Shown piece after piece: positions 49,482 to 61,333 of a DNA stretch of 64,000 nucleotides. The stretch is from contig CM060732.1 in NCBI GenBank assembly GCA_030704615.1, positions 24,118,001 to 24,182,000 on the forward strand, given 5' to 3'. Numbering within the stretch: the first letter of the stretch is position 1; every line of letters begins with the position of its first letter. The notes beneath the pieces are model-generated. The model was not told the origin of the DNA. It saw only the letters and a list, made by a program, of their open reading frames with translations, and did no database searches. The DNA is from Takakia lepidozioides (lineage: Eukaryota > Streptophyta > Takakiopsida > Takakiales > Takakiaceae). Position numbers and translations under genes: made by a program.

Positions 49482-49968
49482 TCCATGAGCAGTGAGCTGT
49501 GAGCAGTGAGCAGTGATTGTCGAACGTCACCGAACCGCCCGGACATGTTTGCCGAACCACTTCCGAGATAGGTTCGAAGTTCGAGATAGGTTCGGTTTAT
49601 AGAATATTCCCATTTTGGATTTCAAATGAGATTTTTACTAAATTTATATTGCATATAATCCCTCAAATATTAAAGGTTCGGCACCGAACACCATTTCATA
49701 CACTAAATAAGGAAAAAAAATAATTTTTTTTTTAGAAAACGTAGGTGCCGGCACTGTTCGGCGCCGAACAGTGCCATGGGTTCGAAAGTGGTCCGAACTG
49801 GTTCGGCATAGGCTCGGCACAGGTTCAGAAGAATATTCCTCGACAGAATATTCTTCCACATAGGCTCGACACTGGTTTGGAAGAATATTTTTTTGAATAT
49901 TTGATATATTCCATGAATATTCCTTTAAGTTCGGCACTGTTCGGCAAAACCTGCTCACTGCTCATGGA
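49482..49968. mobile_element. 487-bp inverted-repeat element (MITE-like)
   Basis: The ends TCCATGAGCAGTGAGC (49482-49497) and its exact reverse complement (49953-49968) are 16-bp terminal inverted repeats. Inside, 49750-49775 is a perfect 26-bp palindrome with half-site GGCACTGTTCGGC, and 49828-49856 is a hairpin with arms GAAGAATATTC. The word GGTTCGG recurs throughout. It has no convincing coding capacity; a minus-strand frame (49958-49644) is translated repeat. Confidence 0.6.
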
Positions 49969-51100
49969 AAACTCAACTCTATTTCATCCAATGATAAATT
50001 ATTATTCATAGGTTCAATAATAACGTGTCGGGACGTGCATCTGGGATTTGATCGGTCTGACGTTTTCTCTACCTACACCTCATATACGGCCCCACGTTCA
50101 TTGTGGCTACTTAATGTCACCCTGCCATAGATGGCCGCCGGCTCATCACAATGGCCTTAAGAGGTGGCCACTTTCGTCGCTACTCCTTCTCTTGCATCAT
50201 TAATTCAACATTGGATTTGTTGCTTCTCTGGTGCTTTGGATGTCAGATTCCAGATCACGAATCAGTAAGTTATTCGCAGTGGCCACAATAACTTATGGAC
50301 CCCTTAATGATCGGAGGATTTCAGACTCCTACCTGAATTTTCTGCTCTGGAGGACACATAATAGCCACTAGATTACACGAAAGAGCATATCAAGGGCGAC
50401 ATGTGTCGATCCATGACACTCCAAACGCACCTCTGTAATGTGAACACGTCGACCTCAGACTGTTTGGAATCCGTATAAGAGCCTACCCTGTGCACGCATG
50501 CCATTTTTCCCTCTCAGTTGCTCTGGCTCGCTGATCTTCAGGACTGTCTGTCTTACGTTCATTCTTCCCTTTGTACTCCTATTAATATTGAGAGCCTCTC
50601 CACTTCATCTGGATTTCTCTTCTGTCTCTCTGCTCCTCTGTTCCCATCCACTGTCCGCAAAGATCTTACCTACACACCCGACCGTTTTATGTATTTTGAA
50701 TGATCACTCGCACTACAGCTGTTTCGTTCATCCATGTTTTCATTTATTCATCCATTTTCTTTGTTGTCATCCAAAACTCGTTTACCACGCGCGAACGCCC
50801 GTCGATTTAGTTCTAGTTCTGTTATGGAGTCGTAGACAATGTTGTACATTCAGGTCGAAGCTTTAGCAGATCCTTTTATTTTCTACAAATTTTTATTTCG
50901 ACCAATACAGACCTACATTCTACATTCTAGTACATAATTTGAGAGTCCGAGTTCATTCCTAAATCATTATAACCCTAAACGCGGGCGATCACGCGAGGTT
51001 TTTTTTCTTTTTTTTCTTCAGTTTTTTCTAAACAAACTTCAGTAACTTATTGTTTCACTCTTTCTTAGTGTCCATGTCATCTTTGTAAAACGATCTACAA
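49969..51100. other. upstream region of the transposase-like gene
   Basis: No gene recognised. TATAAGAG at about 50475 could be a TATA box for the gene that follows. A palindrome ACGCGGGCGATCACGCGAGG at 50979-50998 leads directly into a long pyrimidine tract ending in CTTCAG (about 51021), which looks like the 3' end of a leader intron. Confidence 0.35.
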
Positions 51101-51187
51101 TAACAAGGATTGAATCGGTGGTCTTGGAAATTGGACACTATACATTCGTGCCAAATCATTAATCACCAGCATCTCTACTGTAGAATA

Positions 51188-51208
51188 CACGCGCGATCGC
51201 GCGAGGTT
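51188..51208 (+). repeat. GCGATCGC-centred palindrome, best-preserved copy
   Basis: CACGCGCGATCGCGCGAGG, followed by TTCG. The central CGCGCGATCGCGCG is a perfect 14-bp palindrome. A pyrimidine stretch ending in CACTCTTCAG lies about 50 bp downstream. Confidence 0.75.
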
Positions 51209-51410
51209 CGTCGAAATATCGTCGTTCCAAATTGGTCAAAAATTATTCCTCACTCTTCAGGGCTCAAATTCTATCGTCGCAACAACATAATTTCTCAACG
51301 TGACTGGTTGCTGAAGTTGCCATGGACGATAGCTAAACGGGTCCACAATATCTGTTGTTATAGTGTCTTGCGATCCGGCACATTCTTCTGTATCGTTGCC
51401 ATATCCGCAT

Positions 51411-54110
51411 ATGGATGCAGACTCTTTGGGAGAAGCAATCGGAACACCTGTCGTTTGGGATGTTGTGCAAATTCAAAACGATAGTGGGAATGACAAAAAG
51501 ACAATTCCAAAAAGATCAATACTCGCCTATCTCTGCAGGCAGTTTGAGAAGTCAGCAGCAAACAATGTTGCAATTTATAATGTTGCCAATATTTCGACTA
51601 GAGGAAAACACTCGCTATCCGAACCGCTTATTGGGGATCTTCTTACGACGAACGAAGATAGTTCGGTTTTGATGTGCCCAAAAGACGTCATCGAATCGAT
51701 GGGGTTTCGACAAAGACCTACATAACCATTGAGGGCGTTGATGTGTGTGAGACAGCTTGGTGGACAATTCACGGAATGGTCGGTCAACCTACATGGAATA
51801 CAAAAAGCTAAGCAGAGAGGGTGTGGTTACATCGTTGCACGGGAATTCCGGAGTGAAATGGCCCCGTCCACAAACTCGTCAAGCTAAAGGAAACTTAATG
51901 TTCATTATAAACGGAAATTCCGATCTCATGCCTCATAAGACCCGATGTATTGGAGACGAGCGGAGAGATACTCCTCGAGTTCTGCCACCTGAACTGAACT
52001 GGAAAAAAGTTCGTGAGGAGTGTAATGAGGTGAGTTCTTCTTTTGTTTACCACTTTCCGAATTCTATATTTTTTCGGTCCTTCGCTGTTTTGCTTCCACG
52101 CAATGTTTCAGACCTCTCACTATTAAAGCTCGGGCGATCGCACGAGGTTCATTTCCCCTTGTCTGTTTTGTAGGCGAATAAAATATGTGGGTTGAAGCCT
52201 ATCTCCCAGGCAGCTGTGAGCAGAATCAGACAACGGATTTTTCCCAATGTCGAGGTTAGAAAAAGTGGTAGCACGTTTGCCAAATGCACAGACTGTGAGA
52301 TGGTCAAAGACCTAATCAAGAAGTCGGTCAAACGTAGCGATGAGCAAGCCTCGCACAAGAAAACACTTGATAAGCACCTCAGGCTTCAGGAGTCTTGTAG
52401 AAGACTCTATCACAGCTGGAGGAATCAGTCAGCCACGATGCCGTCCGAGTTCCTCTGCATCATTTATGACAAGATGGATCATCGGAAAACAGCTATTCCA
52501 AGGTTGCAGACGACGAACAAGATGGTCTCCAGCTTAGGCCAACTTCCAATCTCGCTGATTGGCATGGTCACCTACGGCCACGAGGACGGAGCCTATGGAC
52601 AGTACTCTCTGAACTTCTGGCCGGGAGACCCGAACTTCACGATTGGCTCTCTGGCAAGATGCCTCCGCCAACTAGAGAAGCCCTCTTGCCGCGAAAGTCG
52701 TAACATCTTTGACCACCCATCTCATAATTCATTTTTCGAATATCTTATGAAGGGTAAATCGAGGTGTCTCGACGTTCTGAAACCTTTCGGCGATAAGAAG
52801 AAGAAAAAATGAAAAGTCCCTCTTCTGCGAAGCTGACTCTACCTGCAGTTGGACAACTGCATAAAGAAAAACAAAAACAAGTGGATGCTGACTTTTCTGT
52901 CGCTCCTAACTGCGAAAGGAATGTTTGAGGAGATTCGGATGAGATTTCTCATGGTCGACCACACCATGAGGACATCAACGGATTCTTCAGTTATTTATCG
53001 AAGAAGCTGAAGCAAAACAACACCTACGTTCTCTCCGATCTTATGAGGTTTTTTATGATCTCTCAAGATCTACAATTTATTCCTCAAATCATTCAAGAAG
53101 TGCCAGATTTCAAGGCGTATGTGGATGGTTGCTGGAAAATAAGCTTTAGTTGGGCAAACAAAAATGCATGTATTACGATTCTATATAGATGAAAATGGGT
53201 GACATGTCATGAAGTTTAAGAAGTTTGCTACTGATTCTGAGTGGCTCCCCAAAAAAGGCGCGGTGAAGATGTGGAAGTCGAATCCCGATGGATCTCCAAA
53301 GTTGTCTGTTGCAATACAACCCAGGGCTGTAAAAAAAACACCAATTTGGGGTGTGGGAGATGGCTCATCCGATAAACAATCATTTATCAAAACTGGAATT
53401 AAAATAAATACAGGGAGTTCTGGAAGAAGGGGATGTTGCTTGACGATCATTATCGTGACATTATGATGCAATATGATCAATACTGGGAAGCAATCCTTGC
53501 AGAACTTGATCTTCCCATTCCAGTTGAATCACGACATTCAATCGCGCTTAAAGAGGGTTTTTGGCCCTCAACCAAGTGGGCTGTCAACCACCACAGAGCC
53601 GGAATCCATACACCTGCAGAGGATGATCTGTCGGAAGTAGATGAAGTGCTGGAGCCATATTGTGGCCCCGGTGTGATAGACCGAAGCAGCCTCTAAATCC
53701 GTTCAAGGATATTGAGAACGGATTCTTCGTCTTGGTTCGACCAGTAGATACTGTGACGTTCCAGTCTAGATGGGGATGGCAATATCGGATGTGGTCCGCG
53801 ACAGATGATCCAGGAATTTTAAGAAGGTTCACGTCGAATGGTGGAGACCCAAGAAAGGAGGTAGCCCTTCCGATTTGAACAGGTACAGAGATTGTTGGTC
53901 CAAAGTTTGGGAGTTCAATCCAGATGATCCCCCTCAGTAGATTCACATTAACTCTGTCGTTTGGACAATGTCCGCCAGAAAAAACACGACATGTAATAGC
54001 TCTAAGAAAATTACCGTCGTGGAGGCGGAGAAAGCACGAGAAAATCTGGATGAGGCCAATCAACAGTCAGACAATGAAGACAATGCAACCTCTGGCGGAG
54101 AACAAGGTTG
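51411..54110 (+). pseudogene. broken transposase-like gene (DUF7869-type), with one intact intron
   Basis: Parts in order: MDADSLGEAIGTPVVWDV (51411); after a stop at 51723, VCETAWWTIHGMVGQPTW in another frame; then KKLSREGVVTSLHGNSG (51789 on). An intron 52030-52173 (GTGAGT...TTTTGTAG) joins REECNE to ANKICGLKPIS in phase. The second exon has STFAKCTDCEMVKDLIKKS, FLCIIYDKMDHRKTAIP and VTYGHEDGAYGQYSLNFW. After 52809 come QLDNCIKKNKNKWMLTFLSL and MRFLMVDHT, then DING in a shifted frame. This resembles a family of transposase-like proteins carrying a domain I know as DUF7869 (DNC and HTHEDI motifs). The C-terminal part reads WWAV/KWAVNHHRAG and FQSRWGWQYRMW. Several frameshifts kill it. Family assignment is from memory and moderate. 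Confidence 0.5.
52030..52173 (+). other. intron of the transposase-like gene containing a GCGATCGC palindrome
   Basis: Donor GTGAGTTC after GAG at 52029; acceptor TTTTGTAG before GCG at 52174. Removing these 144 bp keeps the frame. The site GGGCGATCGCACGAGGTTC (52132-52150) lies 23 bp before the acceptor, immediately upstream of the pyrimidine tract. Confidence 0.65.
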
Positions 54111-54780
54111 ACAAGGACATATTGTGGAGGTTCACTCCTCGGCATGTTTTCAAGAATAAAACTAATGTTTTACCTTCACTCTCCAGTTGTTTCTCTTCAC
54201 GTGTTCAAATATTAGTCTATCTTCTTTGCCAGCCACCAGCTTTTCTCCGGACCTCATCTCTGTAACGTTTCAAGAACCTTGAGTGATCATCTGGAGTTCC
54301 TAGTTTTTCTGATATCACTGCTTCATTCTCTTTGCGGTTCCTTTCTCACATTACACCCATTTCTTTTGATTTTCACCAAAGTGTCTTCTCCTCAACAGAT
54401 TCGCCTATGTCCTTCATTCTCGGTCCACATGGTCGTATTGTTGGGCCCAATATGATTGGTCTAAAAAACGTCCTGAGTATAAACCGCGTGGCAATTTTTG
54501 AAAGTTGTTGCTTCATTGTGAATCTTCTCCCATTACTCATCAGTAGCTTTCTGTAAGTCTGGCTCCAAGTACAAAGTTACATTTCTTTCATTGCCTTTTC
54601 GGATTATCTTAAGATTCTTCTCAATTTTCTTCGTCACTAATCAGTCCTGAACCTCGCTTTGCCACCCGTTATTCCGTGTCATCTCAGGTCAATTTATCTC
54701 GGGTCTGTTTATCTTATTAGGACCTTCTAAAGACAATACTTCTGGGGCCTTCAGTCCTTACATTGTCCTCACCTTAAACC
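54111..54780. other. no recognised gene
   Basis: AT-rich, pyrimidine-biased DNA after the transposase-like pseudogene. Nothing can be supported. Confidence 0.35.
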
Positions 54781-55580
54781 GTATACCCTAAACCTAATTC
54801 GAATGTTCGATGCGCATTCTTCAAGGGTTACAAGGTTGGGCATAATAGAATGGCCCTTGGGATATTTCATTCAAGTCTAATTTCTTAGGTGACAAGTCAC
54901 TTGTACATTTTCCCAAATTTTTTGGTCCATTCATACCGAGTAGTATGTTTACTACACTACTCAACTCCGTACCCTAATTTAATTTATTGCTTCCAGTTTT
55001 GGGTGCGGTCAAAGTGGAGGGGATATTTCCTGAATTGTTGTACGACCTCTATGTAAAGACTTACATTCCATAATTGTTTGTCCATTTATAGTTCTCTAAA
55101 CCTAAACCCTACGCCCTCAAACGTAACTCCATTGTTTGATGCGCATTCTTCATAGATTAGATATAATCTGTGGTTGGGAACCCTAAATCATAGGTGACAA
55201 GTCATCTGTACACTTCCAAATATTTTCTTTTCCATTCATACCGAGTACTATGGTTAGTACCTTCGCAAACTCTATACCCTAAAACCTAATTTCAATGTTT
55301 GATGCTTATTTAATTTATTACTTCCAATTTTGGGTACGGTCGAAGTGGTGGGGATAATATTTCATGAATTGTTCTACGTATGGGTAAACTCAAACTCCAT
55401 AATTGTTTGTCCATTTACAGTTTTCTAAAACCCTAAACCCTAAACCAAACTCCACTATTTGATTCACATTCCTCATAGAAATTTGGATACAATCTGTGGT
55501 TGGGATATTTCATTAACAAATTTTCATAGGTGCCAAGTCATCTGTACCCTTTCCCATATTTTCTTTTCCATTTATACCAA
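54781..55580. repeat. tandem repeat of about 329 bp, 2.5 copies, with telomere-like words
   Basis: The word TGCGCATTCTTCA recurs at 54811, 55140 and (as TCACATTCCTCA) 55464. TAGGTGACAAGTCA-type words recur at about 54890, 55185 and 55525. CCATAATTGTTTGTCCATTTA occurs in two copies. The spacing is about 0.33 kb. A short CCCTAAACCCTAAACC run (about 55430-55446) looks like the plant telomere repeat, but it is only 2-3 units. Confidence 0.65.
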
Positions 55581-56369
55581 AAGCAACTTTGGTGCTGACA
55601 AGTTGGGCCGCCCAAGACGTTGAGGAACCAGCAGCAAGGAATTTACATGACACTCTTCCACAATATTTGGTTGTCATATGAACCTTTGTGAATGATCCCT
55701 AAATATTTTGAAACATAATTCACATGTTTCATTGAAATCCAACCTTATTCCATTCAACGTTTAAACCATCAATTGAAAACTTGCAATATATTGGTTCATG
55801 GTACTACTATACTGTAAGCATGGTATGGATGTTTACTTTTCATTTGTATATTATCTTCTTGAATCATCTGTTTATGTCATACATCTATCAATTTATTAAT
55901 AACTTCATTCAATCGATCTTATCTTTATAATTTTCTGATGCAAAGTACGTCATTCGACTTACATTCGATGTTAAATGAATGGGATTGTGCAACTTCACAA
56001 TTAAATGACTCAATATTCCACGATATTATTATTAATACCTGAAATTAATTTTAATTATGTTATATATTAAGTTTGGTCCGGATTTAAGCCAAAAGTCCGG
56101 AATTACTTAAAATAGGGTTCACAATGGCGAAGAGATAAGAAAAGAATGCTCTAAGTAACAAAGACTTAGAAGTACATAAGCTCAAGGCTGAGCTCAAAGA
56201 CCAAAATCAAGCTGGACTTTTGATTTGGAGACGTGCAATTTGTGACGACGTCAGTTAATGTTAGGAGCGTCGGATTCAGCTGATGATTTGCCAATCCCAA
56301 TGGAGGACGTCATGCCAAGAGACTCTAGAGTTAAAGAGCCTAGAAGAGGAGGTCGCCCTTAGCCTAGGT
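55581..56369. other. AT-rich intergenic region
   Basis: No gene, array or RNA signature seen. Confidence 0.35.
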
Positions 56370-57190
56370 GAGGTCGAATTCTGAGAAAAGTTGTTCACGC
56401 CTTCTTTCGCTCCACCTGCTAGAAGTTGTTTGCAGGGACACCCATGCCTTACGCCCCTCAGTCATCAGATCCGAAAACAATTTGTAAAGAATTAATCTGA
56501 TGCTGGGGCGCTTCCTTTTGAAAATCAAACTACATCTAGCCTTCTAGATTGACCAGAGAGTATGAGCTCTAAGACAAGCCCAGACTAGAAAATTGATCCA
56601 AGTGGACCCATTATACAGATTGAGTAGCAGAAGGGGAGCGACAAGGGTGGCAGTGACTTCCAATTAGCGTAGAAGCTTGTCACAAGATGTCATGCTCTTG
56701 TGGAGAGTTGATAGTCAATCAAACAATGCTTAATGGTCTCACTAATATCGCAATTGCAGACCATGTAGGAGGGGTCCTCATCAGGGAAGGTCACAGCCAC
56801 TGGAAGGATTTGGTTGGCCAGCTTCCAAAGAACATCACTAATTTTTGGTGAACATTGCTTGGCCCAAATATCTTTCCACACACAGTTCTAGCCTTGGATC
56901 TGCAGAGCAATGTTCCATTTGCTATTTCACTTGGTTGTGAGGTTGGCTTGTCCTAGAAGCAGCTTGTACCCCGTCTCCATAGTGTAATCTAGAAGGGGGG
57001 GTTTCATACCGTCCATCCACGACCCTTCGCCCGGGTCGAATTGCAATCTCCTGAGAGGGAGGCGTAAAACCTGATGAAGAAGGTTCTTGAGCCCAGCAAT
57101 ACTCATCGCCAGGAGGAGGCCTGGCCCTGCTACCATTCTGGCTATTTTTCTTGTTTTTCGTGCTATAAAAATTCAGGGCTTTCATTAAGA
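56370..57190 (-). mobile_element. LINE fragment: C-terminal reverse transcriptase region with zinc-binding domain
   Basis: Minus strand. 57136-56927 reads LKNLLHQVLRLPLRRLQFDP; 56881-56690 reads VWKDIWAKQCSPKISDVLWK, then CNCDISETIKHCLIDY, which is the zf-RVT signature at the C-terminus of plant LINE polymerases. After a stop, WACLRAHTLWSI and KARCSLIFKRKRPSIRL follow in a broken frame. No endonuclease or catalytic core is present, so it is a 5'-truncated, decayed copy. It ends about 240 bp upstream of the MED25 start. Confidence 0.65.
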
Positions 57191-57428
57191 ACAAAAAAGT
57201 GAATATCTCCTTTTTTCAGATTTTCTGATCTGTCATGGGAAAAAAAAAAAAAAACTTTAGTAGGCTAGCCGCGCGGTATTTTGCACGGGCGGAGGATATC
57301 TAGGTTTTGGGTGCAAGAGGAAGTGAAGCCGTAGCTTCGCTTCGCTTTGCTTCACACTCTGTTGACTTTCGTTGGGGAAGCTACACACGCCCGTCGCTCA
57401 AATCTAAGAAAGAAGGCATCTGTGAGGA
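57191..57428 (+). promoter_or_regulatory. upstream region of MED25
   Basis: About 0.24 kb between the LINE fragment and the inferred MED25 start codon. It should hold the 5' untranslated region and core promoter. A run of A at 57240-57254 is present; no clear TATA box is seen. Confidence 0.35.
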
Positions 57429-60400
57429 ATGGGAGGACAGCAACTACAGCAACGGCAGCTAGTGCTGGCTGTGGAGGGAACGGCCGCGTTGGGCTCATCG
57501 TGGCAAACCCTGCTGATCGAGTACATCGAGAAGATTGTCAGGTCTATTCTCTTTTCGCTTTTTTTTCCCACCGCCTCTCGCGGAATTTCTTATCCTATGG
57601 ATTTGTAACTGATCTGATAGGCAAGGCTGGGCACGCCTTGAGGGTAGCGACAACTGAATCATATTAAATTTGTTAGAATCAGTACACAACTTCAGAGCAA
57701 GATGCAAATCTGTAGTTCATGGAAATTTGGATGGGGAGAAATTGGACGGAATTCACCGTTAGCACTAGTCAGGGGTAACCAGTTGCCAGCAGAATTTCCT
57801 TGGCAGTTGCCCACCAAAAAGTCGGAGCAGCCATTGTGCCAGAAGGTGTTGTGATGGTCACTTGTGAAACATGTAGTGAATGTAAATGTCATTCCTTGAA
57901 CATAATTGGCAGTTTGTGAACTGTTTGACAGACACTGGAGAGAGATTGCATTCAAATAACACAGTCCTTTGTCAACTTCCATTAGTTCTCATTGGTGGTC
58001 AGCAATTTTTTTAATATCTTATGCCCTACTTGATGCCTAGAATGGTGGAGGCACCAAGGGCTTTGCTTATCTGAAATTAGAAAATTGGCATCATACGGAT
58101 CTCCCTCTTTAGTTGGAGCCTGCTTTCACAGTGTATTCAACTTTTGCTGCATTGCATTTCCGGGGAAGTCTCCCTGCTAGAAAACAAGAATGAAGTAGCT
58201 TTTACTACTTGTACACAATTCTTTTTTGTGGGGTAGTATTGAACCATATGGGCCATATGAGTAGATTACTGGGTTCGAGAGTGATTTTCTTCAGTCACTG
58301 ACCACACCCTGGAGTTGGGGTCACTGACCTTGCAACTTTTCACTGTTTTGCATTTTAGTTGGAAAGCATCCCTGGTAGAAAAATTAAAAGTGATTGATGT
58401 ACATTTGAGTTTTAGTTGCTAGGGTAAGTTTGAACTAAACTGGCCACATGAGTCTATTGACCGCAGAGTTTATAGGCATTGTTTAAGTAGTGGAGTCTTT
58501 AATGTGAGCCAAGCCCTGATTGTATGGTTTCAATTTTCTGTTCTGACTTTTTCTAACCTGGTATCTGCCTCTCACCATGCGCACTTAAACTAGGATTACA
58601 TTGAATTCCAGGACACTTGACACTTGGAAATCTCATAGTGTGTGGTGCACAGCTTGGACTAAATAGGTGCTATAACAGCCTCTCAGTGGGCCTGAAACAA
58701 GGTGACTTGGCTGCCGGTCTAGAAAAGCAGGCTCTGCTTGAAACATTTCAATTTCACTAATCTTCCGGAGTACTTCCACCTGTTACTGGAAATTAAGTTA
58801 TTGGGCTCACATAGGGCAGAAGGACATTTGATTTTTCTTACGGTGCCAGATCAATTTTGAAAGTTTCCAGTAGATGGCTATAAGGTGTGCAGTTTTCCTC
58901 TGAAATGAGGATGTTGCAGTGTAGATGTTCAAGCATTGTTTGATGGATATGTGATTTGGCTTGTATGTGGTGAACAGAGCCTTCTGCGAAGAAGCAAATG
59001 GCCAGGTATGCATACTCCAATTCTCCTCTTACTCCTACCTGTCATGATGATAAGTCCCAGCAGTTTGTGATTAGATTCATTGTTTTGCACTGCAGGATCA
59101 GGGTTGCTATGTATTTTTTAGATGATGCTTTTTAAATGTTTGACTCGTGGGTATCTTTGTTTCAAGATATCTTTGTCTGCACTTTGTGCAGAAAGCTCCT
59201 GGCGAGATGGCATTGGTTGTGTTCTACAGTCATGGCCCTCACACCGGTAAGTGAATAGTTTCAATGCTGCTGCAGATGTGTTCAGCAGATGTCGCTGACT
59301 TGTAGTTTCAGCTGGGAGGGATGCACTCTCTGACCATTGCTGGCGAATGTTGGGTACTGAGTACGTTTGAGGGCATAGTCCCTGTGGCACATCAACTCTT
59401 CTAGAGCTAGTTAGGGTGTTTCTGCCCTCCTTGGTACATGAGACCCAATCCTCGAAGTTGCTTTAGTGCTTGCCCATAGGTTCCAACAATCTGGTTTCAG
59501 GGAATTGAGTATTGCTTGATGCATGTAAGGTGGTCAGTCTCATTCCAGCACTCGACCCTCCTTGAACTCGTCGGGGAGTCTCAACCCACCACGGTTTGCC
59601 CTCAACATTGGCTGTGGCTTTTCAACCAGTGATCACATTGTTACGGCGAATGGACTGTTGCTTAACGGCTGGCATTGATGTTGCTGATAAACTTGACAGA
59701 GGGCTCTTCTCACTCTGCCGGTCACACTACTCATGCCGTTCCCTGTGAATGTTGGGTTGCTATAGCCTTATGGCCATTTACCCCGCAGAAAATTTACCCA
59801 CAAGACCCTTTAGTGCGAAGAGATTGTACTCATAAGACGTTGTTTGCCGTAGCCTTGTGGCCATTGACCCCGCGCCCAGTTTGAGCGGGAACAAAAGGGA
59901 CAGAACCTACCTCTGTCAGGGGCTGACGTTGGTAGTAAGACTTACCTTCATATATAGAATTAATCCGGGTTTTCCAGATATCCTCTAGAAATCCCTTCAC
60001 ACAAGCATCAATCTGCTGTGTGTGATTTGCCCAAAAACTAGGCCTCAGGAGGGCCTGGGCTTTTGGCTCAGCCTCGAGACTTTCAAAGTTGGTAAACAGG
60101 GGTACAGGCACGATTCCCTTGATAGATTTGAAGAGAGCGTCTCTTTGGTGAGAGAACCCCGGACAGTGTATCAGAAAATGAAATTTAGTGTGAAGAGAGA
60201 GAGAGAGAGACATGTACTCATAAGACGTTGTTTGCCGTGGCCTTGTGGCCATTGACCCCGCGCTCAGTTTGAGCGGAACAGAACTACCCAGCTAATGTTT
60301 AGGAAGTACTTAGGCCATATACCTCATATACCACCTGAATCCATTTTCTGAGGCTGGGCTCAGCTCAATACAGATCCTATCACCTGAGAAATGCAGTAGT

Positions 60401-61280
60401 TAGAAGGAACCTCAGGCCCTCCTTGTGAGAAGCAAAGTTGTGATGGCCATCTTAAGCTGCTACATCATCCTTGCTCTTACAGCCTGAAGGTGGCTGCATG
60501 TTCCTTAGCATTGAATTCTCATGGTGACTTTGTGTAGAGTGTGGTGGCTGATGTGCCTAGCCATTTTCACAAGCTGAGTGTGGAAAGGTATGTACTAGAA
60601 GAGCCCTGAATCCTAATATCACACGTGGGGGTAGGCATAGAATAGGAAGGAAGAAATATGCTGTATTTCCCTCATGTAGGAAGAAAGAAATAGGATTTAA
60701 TGTTTTGATGAGAGAGAATGTACTCATTAGACGATTGCCGTAGCCTTGTGGCCATTGACCCCTTGCCCAGTTTGAGCGGAACACAAAGGGACAGAACCTA
60801 CCTTTGTCAGGGGCTGACGCCGGTAGTAAGACTTACCTTGGAATAAACAATTGATCCGGTTTTTCCAGATATCCTCTAGAAATCCCCTTACACAAGCATC
60901 AACCTGCCATGTGTGGTTTGCCCAATAACTAGGCCCCAAAAGGGCCTGGGCTTTTGGCTCAGCCTCGAAACTTTCAAAGTTGGCAACCAGAGGCACAGGC
61001 ACAATGCCCTTGATAGATTTTGAAGTGAGCATTACTCTGGTGAGAGAACCCCGGAAAATGAATCAGAAAATGATTATTGTCTTCAGGTTGCCCACACAAT
61101 GGGTAATTGCACTCTGTGTTTACTGTTCAAAGGTTGGCTCCCCGCCCCGACTTTAATTTTCAGTCTAGTGCCGAGAGTGGGTAGACCCTTGAGGTCATCC
61201 ATGATGTCCTCCCCCATGTCACAGACTGGAAACAAGTTCAGGGAAGTTTTGATGAGAGAGAGATTGTACTCATAAGACGT

Positions 61281-61333
<53 letters not shown>

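Noticed and set aside
50498-50866. 122-codon hydrophobic plus-strand frame
   Set aside because: Composition reflects a T/C-rich stretch; no recognisable motif and no supporting context.
43377-52150. Cyanobacterial origin suggested by the HIP1-like octamer GCGATCGC
   Set aside because: The surrounding sequence has plant features (spliced intron, PPR fragment, SINE), and the palindromes are extended CGCGCGATCGCGCG at low density, unlike HIP1 in cyanobacteria.
55430-55446. Interstitial telomere
   Set aside because: Only two to three CCCTAAA units, within an unrelated 0.33-kb repeat.
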